A DNA stretch of 64,000 bases, from assembly GCF_003994475.1 (NCBI RefSeq), contig NZ_RZNY01000022.1, positions 24,047 to 88,046 on the forward strand. Direction: 5' to 3'. This stretch comes from Paenibacillus anaericanus (GTDB taxonomy: Bacteria > Bacillota > Bacilli > Paenibacillales > Paenibacillaceae). The translations under genes were made by a program, and so were the position numbers. The first letter of the stretch is position 1; every line of letters starts with the position of its first letter. Of the stretch, positions 18,313-26,505 are shown in pieces. The notes beneath the pieces are model-generated. The model searched no databases. It was not told the origin of the DNA and saw only the letters and a program-made list of their open reading frames with translations.

Positions 18313-19200
18313 ATGCGTGTAACAGGATCTATGCAAAACATTCAATTACTTCGTAACTTGCGAAATATTAATACAGACATGAAAACTGGCCAACAACAAT
18401 TGGCCACCGGTCAGCGCATAAGTAAGCCTAGTGATGATCCAGTTGGTGTAGGGTATCAGATGCGCTACGATACTGATCTTGCGAGAAGTGATGAATTTTT
18501 AAACAATGCACAAACAGGTAGTGAAATACTTAAAACGATGGACTCATTAATGCAACAAGCAAGTGATGTATTAAAGCGTGCTCGTACTTTAACGTTGCAG
18601 GCTAGGAATGGAACATTTGATGCACAGCAGCGTCAAGTTATTGCTTCTGAAGTGAAACAGTTGAAGGAGCAGATGGTTACCATAGGGAATAGTACCTATA
18701 ATGGTCGTTATCTATTCAACGGACAGAAGACAGATCAGCCTCCATACACAGTTAATGGAGCCGCAATGGAAGTGACGGATTCGGGATTGTTTTACCTGAA
18801 TGTGAGTCCCGCAGTAAATGTACCTGTAAGTATTACAGGTGAGATTGTATTTGGTAAATCCAATACGGACAATGTATTTAAAGTTCTGGATGACTTAGCT
18901 ATTGCTCTGGACAGTAATAATTTAACAGCGATTTCAGATAGTTTGACTAAAATTGATGATAGTGTTGATCGTATTACCATTAGTTGGGCAGAGATTGGTG
19001 CCCGTATGAATCGTTTTGATCTAATGGAAAACCGAATTTTGGACGAGCAAGTAAATATTAAAGATCAACGTTCTCACGTAGCTGATGTCAGTACCCCGGA
19101 AGCAATTACAGATTTGAAGATGAAGGAAACCATACTGCAAGCCGCTCTATCTACAGGAGCTAGAATTATGCAGACTTCGCTGATAGATTTTATTAGGTAG
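18313..19200 (+). CDS. flgL: Hook-filament junction protein FlgL (HAP3)
   Basis: FlgL is the second junction ring and shares its ends with flagellin. The N-terminus has NLRNINTDMKTGQQQLATGQRI and the middle SYNGRYLFNG-like block STYNGRYLFNGQKTD. The C-terminus ends in ALSTGARIMQTSLIDFI. Length 295 is normal. The ATG follows a run of six G at 18301-18306. It is exported with the help of FlgN. Confidence 0.94.
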   Translation: MRVTGSMQNIQLLRNLRNINTDMKTGQQQLATGQRISKPSDDPVGVGYQMRYDTDLARSDEFLNNAQTGSEILKTMDSLMQQASDVLKRARTLTLQARNGTFDAQQRQVIASEVKQLKEQMVTIGNSTYNGRYLFNGQKTDQPPYTVNGAAMEVTDSGLFYLNVSPAVNVPVSITGEIVFGKSNTDNVFKVLDDLAIALDSNNLTAISDSLTKIDDSVDRITISWAEIGARMNRFDLMENRILDEQVNIKDQRSHVADVSTPEAITDLKMKETILQAALSTGARIMQTSLIDFIR

Positions 19201-19626
19201 ATGTACATGGTGCCTTTTATGAACTCTGTTGCCTCTTCTGGAATTAAAATTTATCAAACAAGTGCTGCTTATACTCCTGCCGAGTTGAATATTACGACTC
19301 GTAATCCAGAAATGCAGGCGGACTGGATTCCTGTATGGGAAGAACTCGGGTTACCACAGCCATCTACAGTAGCTAGGGAATTAGTACAGAAAAGAGTCGG
19401 ACAATTAGAGAATGATATTGCTGAAAAATCTAGAGAAGGAGATCGTATTGCCAATATTTCTTCAGGCGAGAAAAATGTATTCGGTAAAATTGCCATGGAG
19501 AGGTATATGAGACAGGGACAATCGACGGTGGTTCTTATGGCTATACCCAGTAGGGGTTTGCACATTGATGTTAAAATTTATTCACCTGAAATTAATATTG
19601 AAGTCAGAGGGAGGTTGTTGAAGTGA
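19201..19626 (+). CDS. yviE: DUF6470 family protein YviE, short form
   Basis: The gene sits between flgL and fliW exactly where yviE sits in B. subtilis. The 141-residue protein has the family blocks ELNITTRNPEMQADW and IAEKSREGDRIANISSG and a beta-rich C-terminus (VDVKIYSPEINIEV-like). It is shorter than usual because the N-terminal repeats seen in relatives are missing. The first ATG follows the flgL stop directly; the ATG at 19207 has AGGTAG at a better distance and may be the true start. Its C-terminus overlaps fliW by four bases. Function is unknown. Confidence 0.75.
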   Translation: MYMVPFMNSVASSGIKIYQTSAAYTPAELNITTRNPEMQADWIPVWEELGLPQPSTVARELVQKRVGQLENDIAEKSREGDRIANISSGEKNVFGKIAMERYMRQGQSTVVLMAIPSRGLHIDVKIYSPEINIEVRGRLLK

Positions 19627-20087
19627 CTGGAAATAGACAGCATAAATTGAAGTTGACAATTAAAAGTAATGATTACGGACAATTGAGATTTGAAGCCGAT
19701 CGTGTATATCAATTTGAGAAGGGTATTCTAGGCATGCAAGAATTTAAAGATTATGCATTATTTCCAATCGAAGACTCCCCCTTTAGCGTGCTTCATACGA
19801 TTGATGAACAGATCAGTTTTATTCTTGTGCCAGCAATTGAAGTGATTGATGAGTATGGCTTTGAGATAGATCAGGAGTTAGTAGACTTACTAGGGTTACA
19901 GAGAGTTGAGGATGTAGCGGTATTCCTTATCGTTAATATGCAAGAGAATGACCTCTATGTAAACTTAAGAGCACCAATTCTCTTAGCACCAGCAAGCCGA
20001 AAGGCTTGTCAATTTATAATTACTAACAGGGACTACCCAATTCGTTACTTATTGACGAAGAAGGAGGGCACTCATGCTAGTCCTTAA
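19623..20087 (+). CDS. fliW: Flagellar assembly factor FliW
   Basis: FliW binds both flagellin and CsrA. When flagellin leaves the cell, FliW is freed and blocks CsrA, so hag mRNA is translated. The 154-residue protein shows the family pattern YQFEKGILGMQEFKDYALFPI and a C-terminal LLAPASRKACQFII. It starts with GTG (19623) after GGGAGG, inside the end of yviE, and overlaps csrA by 14 bases. Together with csrA and the CsrA site before hag, the full partner-switch circuit is present in this window. Confidence 0.95.
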   Translation: MTGNRQHKLKLTIKSNDYGQLRFEADRVYQFEKGILGMQEFKDYALFPIEDSPFSVLHTIDEQISFILVPAIEVIDEYGFEIDQELVDLLGLQRVEDVAVFLIVNMQENDLYVNLRAPILLAPASRKACQFIITNRDYPIRYLLTKKEGTHASP

Positions 20088-20313
20088 GCGTAAAGTCGGA
20101 GAGACTGTAATGATTGGAGATCACATCGAAGTACAAATCGTAAGTGTTGAAGGGGATCATGTGAAGTTAGGCTTTGTCGCACCAAAAGAAGTCCAAATTC
20201 TTCGTCAAGAGCTATATGAGGGCATTGTTAGTGAGAACAAGAATGCTGGTAACCAAGTGGGATTACAGCTACAAATGATCCAAATTTTAAAAGAGTTTAA
20301 GTCGGAAATATAA
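20074..20313 (+). CDS. csrA: Carbon storage/translation regulator CsrA
   Basis: CsrA is a dimeric RNA-binding protein that represses hag translation. The start MLVLKRKVGETVMIGD and the core VKLGFVAPKEVQILRQELYEGI are diagnostic. At 79 residues it has the longer C-terminal tail seen in Bacillales, which serves FliW binding. AAGGAGGG precedes the ATG, inside the end of fliW. Confidence 0.96.
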   Translation: MLVLKRKVGETVMIGDHIEVQIVSVEGDHVKLGFVAPKEVQILRQELYEGIVSENKNAGNQVGLQLQMIQILKEFKSEI

Positions 20314-20332
20314 TGAGGCGGGTGCATTGTTG

Positions 20333-20713
20333 ATGAGTGGGATAAATCGGATGAATCGGATGGAATCAAGTGGTAATGAGTATCAACTACCCAGAACAGC
20401 ATCTAATAACCCAGATTCAAATTTGCAGCCAGATCAGGCTAAATCTTCACTTCCTAGAACTTTTGATTATGAACTTCTTAATGAAGATGCACGAAATAAG
20501 GCTGACCGTGAGTTGGAGAAAGTAAATGAGGCGATTAAATCTTCGGAAAAAATGCTTCGTTTCAAGTATAACGATGAAGTAAAACAGGTTTATGTAGAGG
20601 TAATTAATCGTGAAACACAGGAAGTAGTTACTAGTTTGCCTCCAGAATTTTTAATTGACCTATCTATAAAAATGAAAGAATTAATTGGTTTGTTTATTGA
20701 TAAAAAACTATAA
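20333..20713 (+). CDS. flaG: Flagellar protein FlaG
   Basis: FlaG affects filament length in several bacteria. The 126-residue protein has a low-complexity N-terminus and the family C-terminus FKYNDEVKQVYVEVINRETQEVVTSLPPEFLIDL. The ATG at 20333 is preferred to a TTG six bases earlier, with GAGGCGG upstream. It lies between csrA and the cap gene fliD, as in many relatives. Confidence 0.85.
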   Translation: MSGINRMNRMESSGNEYQLPRTASNNPDSNLQPDQAKSSLPRTFDYELLNEDARNKADRELEKVNEAIKSSEKMLRFKYNDEVKQVYVEVINRETQEVVTSLPPEFLIDLSIKMKELIGLFIDKKL

Positions 20714-20736
20714 ATAATCAAGAGAGGATGAATAAA

Positions 20737-22164
20737 ATGAGTATTAGTCTTACTGGTATGGCTTCCGGTTTGAATACTGCAGAGATGGTAGAGAAACTTA
20801 TGGCCTTGGAAAGAAAGTCATACGAAAAGCTGGAAAATAAACAAACATATATGAATGATGTTAAATCTTTCTACACAGGAATTAACACTAAGCTTAGTGC
20901 ACTAAGAAACGCCGCTTCTGATCTAATGCTGCGCGCTAATTACCAATTGACATCGGCAAAAAGCTCAAATGAAAGTGTGGCTCAGGTTAGTGCAGGAACA
21001 TCAGTCTCTACAGGATCTTTTTTAGTTGAGGTCAGTCAATTGGCAACGCCTCATGTCATGATGTGGGATACTGCAACTCCTGATACAGATTTTGCTGGTG
21101 GGGAAATTACTAAAACGATCAAGTTCCATTTTGAAGGTAAAGAAATTGAAATCGAAGCGAAGGGGAAAAACGCTGGCGAGCTCATGGAGAGTATTAAGAC
21201 TCAGGTGAACAGTAATGCGAAAGGGCTTACTGCTGCTGTTATTAATACAAGCACAGGCAAGAAGTTGATATTTAATGCATCAAACTCTGGATCAGACGGT
21301 AAAATAGGTTTTACTTCCGCGGAAAAGGGCGTTTATATTGAAGATAGCGAAGGTGCGTTTTCGCTTTTAGGTACCAATACACAGATTGCACCCGAAGAAG
21401 CGATTTTTAAAGTGAATGGTGTAGAAATAACCCAAGGTAGCAATGTGATAACGAATGTTATTGATGGAGTAACGATGAACCTTACGGGTAAGGGCTCGTC
21501 TACCGTTAAGGTAAGCACGGATACCGACAAAATTACAAGTAAAGTGGAGGCTTTTATAAAAGCATACAATGATATTACTACTTCGATTAGAGATGTTATT
21601 GGAGAGAAGAAGCCATTACAAGGAGACTCTACATTACGTGATTTATCCAACCAAATGAATCAATGGATGAACACCTTAGTTGATTTTGGGGACGGAACCG
21701 ATTTTGATAAGAAGTATACAATTTCCAGTTTTGGACTGGAAATTGATAAAGGACAGACCAAAGCAAGTTTAATGACGGGCACTATTAGTTTTGATAAAGA
21801 AAAATTTATCAATAAATTTCTTGAGGATCCGGAATTAGTGATAAGTATGTTTAATAAAACTGTTCCTGATCTCAATAATCCTGATAATCCAGATAAATTA
21901 CCTAAAGCTGTTGGCATTGCCGCTCTTTTCAAAGATAATGTTTATGCATGGAGCAAGTCTGACGGTGTTTTTGCTAGTAAAATTAAAGGTTATGATGCAG
22001 AAGTGGCATTAATAACGGATCAGATGTCTCGTTTAGATGCCAAGTTGCAAGCGAAAGAGGCGCGAATGAAGAGCCAATTTACAGCCATGGAAGTTGCATT
22101 ATCTAAATTACAAAGTGAACAAACATATATGTCCAGTCAACTAAATGCTTTGACCAAGAAATAA
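20737..22164 (+). CDS. fliD: Flagellar filament cap protein FliD
   Basis: FliD caps the growing filament and folds incoming flagellin. The 475-residue protein has the N-terminal FliD_N block SISLTGMASGLNTAEMVEKLMALER and, from about residue 240, the FliD_C region ending in a coiled coil (VALITDQMSRLDAKLQAKEARMKSQFTAMEVALSKLQ). The ATG at 20737 is chosen because AGAGAGG lies at a proper distance; an ATG nine bases earlier touches the ribosome site. It is followed by its chaperone genes. Confidence 0.95.
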   Translation: MSISLTGMASGLNTAEMVEKLMALERKSYEKLENKQTYMNDVKSFYTGINTKLSALRNAASDLMLRANYQLTSAKSSNESVAQVSAGTSVSTGSFLVEVSQLATPHVMMWDTATPDTDFAGGEITKTIKFHFEGKEIEIEAKGKNAGELMESIKTQVNSNAKGLTAAVINTSTGKKLIFNASNSGSDGKIGFTSAEKGVYIEDSEGAFSLLGTNTQIAPEEAIFKVNGVEITQGSNVITNVIDGVTMNLTGKGSSTVKVSTDTDKITSKVEAFIKAYNDITTSIRDVIGEKKPLQGDSTLRDLSNQMNQWMNTLVDFGDGTDFDKKYTISSFGLEIDKGQTKASLMTGTISFDKEKFINKFLEDPELVISMFNKTVPDLNNPDNPDKLPKAVGIAALFKDNVYAWSKSDGVFASKIKGYDAEVALITDQMSRLDAKLQAKEARMKSQFTAMEVALSKLQSEQTYMSSQLNALTKK

Positions 22165-22187
22165 TGAGTGCAAAGGGATGAAACGAT

Positions 22188-22577
22188 ATGCAAATGCCAT
22201 ATCAGACGGGGTACAAAGCTTACCAACGGAACAAGTATGAGACTGCTTCTCCGCATAGGTTGATCCTAATGCTCTTCAATGGGGCAATCCAGTTTGTTAA
22301 TCAAGCTCAAACGGCAATATCTGAAGGGAATAATACGGAAGGACATCGGCTTATTCTAAGAACCCAGGATATCATTTATGAGTTGATTTCCTCACTAAAA
22401 GAGGATCAAGGCGGAGAAATCGCCAAAAATCTTAAAGGCATCTATTTGTATATTATTGATAGACTTGTTCAGGCTAACTTGAATAAACAAATTGATTACC
22501 TGGTAGAAGTTAATGCATTGTTAAGTGATCTCAAGAGTGCCTGGGAACAGATTGGAAAGGAGGGTACTCTTGGATAG
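22188..22577 (+). CDS. fliS: Flagellin export chaperone FliS
   Basis: FliS keeps flagellin unfolded in the cytoplasm and delivers it to the export gate. The 129-residue protein has the typical GYKAYQRNKYETASPHRLILMLFNGAIQFVNQA start and LNKQIDYLVEVNALLSDLKSAWEQI end. The last eight bases overlap the next gene. Confidence 0.95.
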   Translation: MQMPYQTGYKAYQRNKYETASPHRLILMLFNGAIQFVNQAQTAISEGNNTEGHRLILRTQDIIYELISSLKEDQGGEIAKNLKGIYLYIIDRLVQANLNKQIDYLVEVNALLSDLKSAWEQIGKEGTLG

Positions 22578-22989
22578 ACAAAGATCTGAATTGTTAGAAC
22601 GGCGAAACCAAAGGTATGTAGAACTACTGAATATATCTAAACGTCAGGTTCATCATGTTCATAACGAAGATTGGCTTGAAGATCTGGATGGATTTTTAGC
22701 ATTAATGGGAGAATGGGCTATGGTCCGTCAGGAATTGGACAAATTAAATGAACAAATCGTAGTTGAAGGGCTATCACCTAACGAGTTGGAAAACTATAAT
22801 GAGGCTATTAGACCTTCTGTTATTGAAGCGATGGATAATCAGCAATTTGTTGAGCAAAAATTCCAAGATCAATTCCTTGAACTGTCAAAATCCATGAAAT
22901 CAGTACGAGATCAACAAACAGTTCTTCAGGCTTATTATGGTACCAGAAGGACAGAATTTGAACCTATTTATTTTGATGAAAAAAAATAA
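22570..22989 (+). CDS. fliT: FliT-like flagellar chaperone
   Basis: A 139-residue helical protein in the fliT position after fliS. FliT proteins are chaperones for FliD and the export ATPase complex. Sequence conservation is low in this family, so position carries most weight. A TTG start at 22570 is chosen because AAAGGAGGG ends five bases upstream; this makes an eight-base overlap with fliS. The next gene is hag, behind its own promoter. Confidence 0.7.
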   Translation: MDRQRSELLERRNQRYVELLNISKRQVHHVHNEDWLEDLDGFLALMGEWAMVRQELDKLNEQIVVEGLSPNELENYNEAIRPSVIEAMDNQQFVEQKFQDQFLELSKSMKSVRDQQTVLQAYYGTRRTEFEPIYFDEKK

Positions 22990-23004
22990 TTTTTCTTTTA
23001 AATA

Positions 23005-23035
23005 CTATTCATAGTTTTAAAGATGCAACCGATAT
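23005..23035 (+). promoter_or_regulatory. Sigma-D-like promoter of hag
   Basis: CTATTCA (23005-23011), 17 bases, then CCGATAT (23029-23035). The same pair at the same distance precedes flgM and the gene at 24029. The predicted transcript starts near 23041, giving a leader of about 50 bases. Confidence 0.8.
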
Positions 23036-23040
23036 AGTAA

Positions 23041-23083
23041 TTAGGTCACAAGGATGTGACTAATCTAAAACAATCATGGAGGA
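23041..23083 (+). promoter_or_regulatory. CsrA-binding hairpin and second GGA site in the hag leader
   Basis: ATTA(G)GTCACA (23041-23051) pairs with TGTGACTAAT (23056-23065), showing AGGA in a four-base loop. ACAAGGATGT (23049-23058) matches the known CsrA consensus ACARGGAUGU. A second GGA lies in the ribosome site GGAGG (23079-23083). This is the two-site design known for B. subtilis hag, where CsrA covers the ribosome site. Confidence 0.82.
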
Positions 23084-23092
23084 TGATAAGTA

Positions 23093-23907
23093 TGTCGATG
23101 TACATTAACACTAACGTTGCAGCTCTTAACGCACACCGTAATTTGGGTTCCAACAACACTCAAATGGGTAAAACAATGGAAAAGCTTTCCTCAGGTTTCC
23201 GGATTAACCGCGCTGCAGACGATGCTGCGGGTCTAGCAATCTCTGAGAAAATGCGTTTCCAAATTAATGGTTTGAACCAAGCTTCTCGGAACGCACAAGA
23301 TGGCGTTTCCTTGCTACAAACGGCTGAGGGTGCTCTGACAGAAGTTCACTCGATGTTGCAACGTTTGAATACGCTGGCTAACCAATCTGCTACTGGTACT
23401 TATGCTTCTGCAGACCGCGGTGCTCTTCAACAAGAAGTTACCCAACTTTTGAGTGAAATCAACAACATTGCTAACTCTACTAATTTCAATGGTATTGATC
23501 TGTTGAAAGGCACTGGTAAAGTGAGTTTCCAAATTGGAGTAGACAAAACAAACACGTTGACAGCAACTCTTAAGAGTATGAAAACTTCTTCTTTGAAAAT
23601 CTCCAGCTTGAGTATTTCTACTCAAACTAAGGCTCGGAGTGCACTTGCTCTAATTAAATCTGCAATTAACACAGTTTCTGATCAACGTGCTAAATTTGGT
23701 GCTATCCAAAACCGTCTTGAGCATACGATCAACAACTTGGGTGTGACTTCCGAAAACTTAGCTGCTTCCGAGTCCCGTGTGCGTAATGCTGACATGGCTA
23801 AAGAAATGACAGAATTCACACGTAACCAAATCTTGGTACAAGCGGGTACTGCAATGTTGGCACAAGCTAACTCTGCACCACAATCCGTGCTGAAATTGCT
23901 CGGTTAA
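23093..23907 (+). CDS. hag: Flagellin, short form
   Basis: The filament subunit, 271 residues. Both conserved ends are intact: the N-terminal D0/D1 MYINTNVAALNAHRNL...GKTMEKLSSGFRINRAADDAAGLAISEKM and the C-terminal ENLAASESRVRNADMAKEMTEFTRNQILVQ...SVLKLLG. There is almost no variable D2/D3 domain. The middle holds a Ser/Thr-rich stretch at about residues 162-180 that is a plausible place for glycans added by the cluster downstream. Codon use is that of a highly expressed gene. The start at 23093 has GGAGG nine bases upstream. Expression should depend on sigma-D and the CsrA-FliW switch. Confidence 0.96.
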
Positions 23908-23936
23908 TACAAAAAGGAATACTGGTATTAATGTAG

Positions 23937-23962
23937 CCTCCGCTCTTAGAGCGGGGGTTTTT
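23937..23962 (+). terminator. Terminator of hag
   Basis: CCTCCGCTC pairs with GAGCGGGGG around a TTA loop, followed by five T. The next promoter begins directly after it. Confidence 0.88.
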
Positions 23963-23963
23963 G

Positions 23964-23994
23964 CTATTCAATTATGCTATGCTAAAACCGATAT
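23964..23994 (+). promoter_or_regulatory. Sigma-D-like promoter of the flagellin glycosylation operon
   Basis: CTATTCA (23964-23970), 17 bases, then CCGATAT (23988-23994), matching the flgM and hag promoters in boxes and spacing. It would place the 15-gene run from 24029 to 38537 under the same control as flagellin. Confidence 0.7.
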
Positions 23995-24028
23995 TAATAT
24001 TAATGATAATGTAAAGGGATGAAGTGAT

Positions 24029-24634
24029 ATGGATATATATAAAGACGGAAAATGCGTGCCAAATACAATAGAAAATGTACAGGAATTGGATCGATTCTGG
24101 GTGGAAATGACTAAAAAAATTTCAGAAAGTACTCGTTATATTAAAGTTGTTGAAATTAATGAAATCCCTTTTTACGATGGTTATGAATTTCAGATTGTTC
24201 AGCAATTTGATGAAATCCGATCATTACATGTCTTTACAATTTCAGCACAGGAAAGCTTGAATGAGACACTGGATAGTATCATTAATTACAGTGCTAAAGT
24301 ACTAGTTAGTTTACCTGAAATATACCGTCCACTATATGCTGAGTTGGAACAAGAACATTGGGAGCAATTGTTCGCTTTGCTTGAAGGTATGGAATGGATG
24401 GTACAAGCTATTGAATTCAGTGTAATTCTGATAGATCAGACTCATCAGAATGAATCGGCAAATACAATTTTACAAAATATACAGCTGGGACTTCAAGAGC
24501 ATTTTGTAATCATGGATCAGTTATTAAAGGAAGAAGATTTAATTGGTTTTGGTGACATGTTACAGTATGAGATTGAACCGCTATTGACAGAGTTAACTCG
24601 AATCGAGGTAGCAGGTGAAGACGTTGTACAATAA
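24029..24634 (+). CDS. Unknown protein, first gene of the glycosylation operon
   Basis: A 201-residue acidic protein with no signal peptide or membrane segment. The first 90 residues alternate beta strands (YIKVVEINEIPFYDGYEFQIVQQFDEIRSLHVFTISAQ); the rest is helical. I do not recognise a family. It follows the sigma-D-like promoter and overlaps the Maf transferase gene by 20 bases, so the two are translationally coupled. A role as partner of Maf or of flagellin export is possible but unproven. Confidence 0.75.
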   Translation: MDIYKDGKCVPNTIENVQELDRFWVEMTKKISESTRYIKVVEINEIPFYDGYEFQIVQQFDEIRSLHVFTISAQESLNETLDSIINYSAKVLVSLPEIYRPLYAELEQEHWEQLFALLEGMEWMVQAIEFSVILIDQTHQNESANTILQNIQLGLQEHFVIMDQLLKEEDLIGFGDMLQYEIEPLLTELTRIEVAGEDVVQ

Positions 24635-26504
24635 TTACAAGCAAAATCTTGCCTTCTTAAAGTCGAATTATCCTAACATTTATCAATTTGCAAAACAAAG
24701 AAAACCGGATTTGAATAAATATAACATTGTTGATACCCGCAATGGTGAAAAGAACATAATAGTAAAAAACACATCCTCAGAATATGGGATTCACAGTAAG
24801 TATAATCCTTCTAACGAAGCGAAAATGTGGGTGGATTCAATAGCACATGAGGTTGAACGAGTCCATAGTATTTTAATATTTGGGTTTGGACTTGGTTATC
24901 ACATAGAAAAGTTTTTAGAGAGATATCCTGATAAAACCATCTATATTTATGAGCCTGATGAAAGCTTGTTCGCAGCCGTGCTTGAGGCGAGAAATATTGA
25001 GGGATTACTGGATCATCGGAAGATAGGAATACTTGCAGTTGGAAGTGAAGAATCTATTCGTTATGGTTTGGTTAACAATATTGCTTTTCAGGTTAAGGAC
25101 TCTTTTTCTTTTCAGGTACTTCCAATTTATAATAGAATGTATCGTGAACTTGTATCAGAACTAAGAGAAAACACAGAAATGCTAATTTTGAATTATCGAT
25201 CTAACCTTGCAACTGTGATTTATTACCAGTATGAATGGATTGAGAACATCCTTTATAACATGGATAAGGTTATTACAACTCCCTCCTTGTCCGGCATAAA
25301 TGGTGCTTGTACAGATATCCCAGCTATTGTAGTAGGATCTGGTCCTTCTCTTAAAGAAGATATTGAATATTTAAGGAGGTTAAAATCTCATTGCTTAATT
25401 ATTGCAGCCGGATCAAGCTTACAGGCACTACTGCATGAAGGAATAGAACCTCATTTAGTTGTGTCAATTGATGGTGGTGAACCCAACTACTTAGTATTCA
25501 AAGATCTTGATGTATCCGAAATTCCTTTTGTGTTTGGTACAACAATAAAGCACACAATTCTAGAGAACAGAGAGGGTACATTTATTCATCTTCTTCTTGA
25601 TTTAGATCTAATAGGCATGCATCTTCTTCAATCGCAAACTGATGAGCCAGTTTTTCAAACTAATTCAACTGTTACAGGAACTTGCATTCAGATCGCAAAT
25701 TATTTTAATTGTTCTCAAATCATTTTGATGGGACAAGATCTATCGTATCCGAATAATCAATACTACACTGTAGGTGTAAATCATGTTACCCCTGAACAAA
25801 AGCAACAGACCCTAGATAGTGCAACTGAAGAAATTCCCAATGTTGTCGGAGGAATGAATTCAACCACCAAAAAGATGCTTAATACACTACGCGATATGGA
25901 ACATTTGATAGGGCTCATCCCAGAAATGGAAGTTATTAACACTTCAAAAATGGGTGCACAAATCAAGGGGACGATTTATCGCAGTATAGAAGAAGTCTAT
26001 GAAGTAAATAAGCATCGGTACTTAGAAATCGATTGGTTCAAAAGATTACTTGATACACAACTTTCTTTCTATACAACCACAGAGAGGGAAAAGATTTATT
26101 CAAAAATTAAGTCAACAAGAATCGAAGTTCGAAAGATTGAGAATAAACTTCAAAAGTTAGGTGGTAAGATGGTTGACCTACATTTATCATTGAACTCATC
26201 CGAAAAAAAAATCGATACGCTCTTAATTGATGTGGATAGGTTATGGAAATGGATCGCGGGGCGCAAAGTATTTGAGGAGGTTTATTTTTTTCCATTACAG
26301 GCTCATGTGAGCGTGTATATGCGCCAGTTACCTGATATCGTTAATGAGAAGGACTCCAATCGTAAAGGAGAGGCTATTGTTACTCATCTAGGAGGACTTG
26401 TTAAAGAAATGATAGCTTTGACACCTTATTTACTAAAAGGTTTTGATGAAGCAATTAAGCGGATAAACGATCGGGAAGTCTCATTACTATCAAAGGAGAA
26501 CTAA
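24615..26504 (+). CDS. maf: Motility accessory factor (Maf) glycosyltransferase for flagellin
   Basis: Maf proteins attach nonulosonic acids such as pseudaminic acid to Ser/Thr of flagellin in the cytoplasm before export. The 629-residue protein has an N-terminal domain with IFGFGLGYHIEKFLERYPDKTIYIYEPDE (about 90-125). The central MAF_flag10/DUF115 domain begins IVVGSGPSLKEDIEYL near residue 238 and continues with GTCIQIANYFNCSQIILMGQDLSY, the sialyltransferase-like core. The C-terminal third is helical. It starts with GTG after GAGG. The pseudaminic acid genes that follow supply its CMP-sugar. Donor and acceptor are inferred from context. Confidence 0.9.
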   Translation: MKTLYNNYKQNLAFLKSNYPNIYQFAKQRKPDLNKYNIVDTRNGEKNIIVKNTSSEYGIHSKYNPSNEAKMWVDSIAHEVERVHSILIFGFGLGYHIEKFLERYPDKTIYIYEPDESLFAAVLEARNIEGLLDHRKIGILAVGSEESIRYGLVNNIAFQVKDSFSFQVLPIYNRMYRELVSELRENTEMLILNYRSNLATVIYYQYEWIENILYNMDKVITTPSLSGINGACTDIPAIVVGSGPSLKEDIEYLRRLKSHCLIIAAGSSLQALLHEGIEPHLVVSIDGGEPNYLVFKDLDVSEIPFVFGTTIKHTILENREGTFIHLLLDLDLIGMHLLQSQTDEPVFQTNSTVTGTCIQIANYFNCSQIILMGQDLSYPNNQYYTVGVNHVTPEQKQQTLDSATEEIPNVVGGMNSTTKKMLNTLRDMEHLIGLIPEMEVINTSKMGAQIKGTIYRSIEEVYEVNKHRYLEIDWFKRLLDTQLSFYTTTEREKIYSKIKSTRIEVRKIENKLQKLGGKMVDLHLSLNSSEKKIDTLLIDVDRLWKWIAGRKVFEEVYFFPLQAHVSVYMRQLPDIVNEKDSNRKGEAIVTHLGGLVKEMIALTPYLLKGFDEAIKRINDREVSLLSKEN

Positions 26505-26505
26505 C

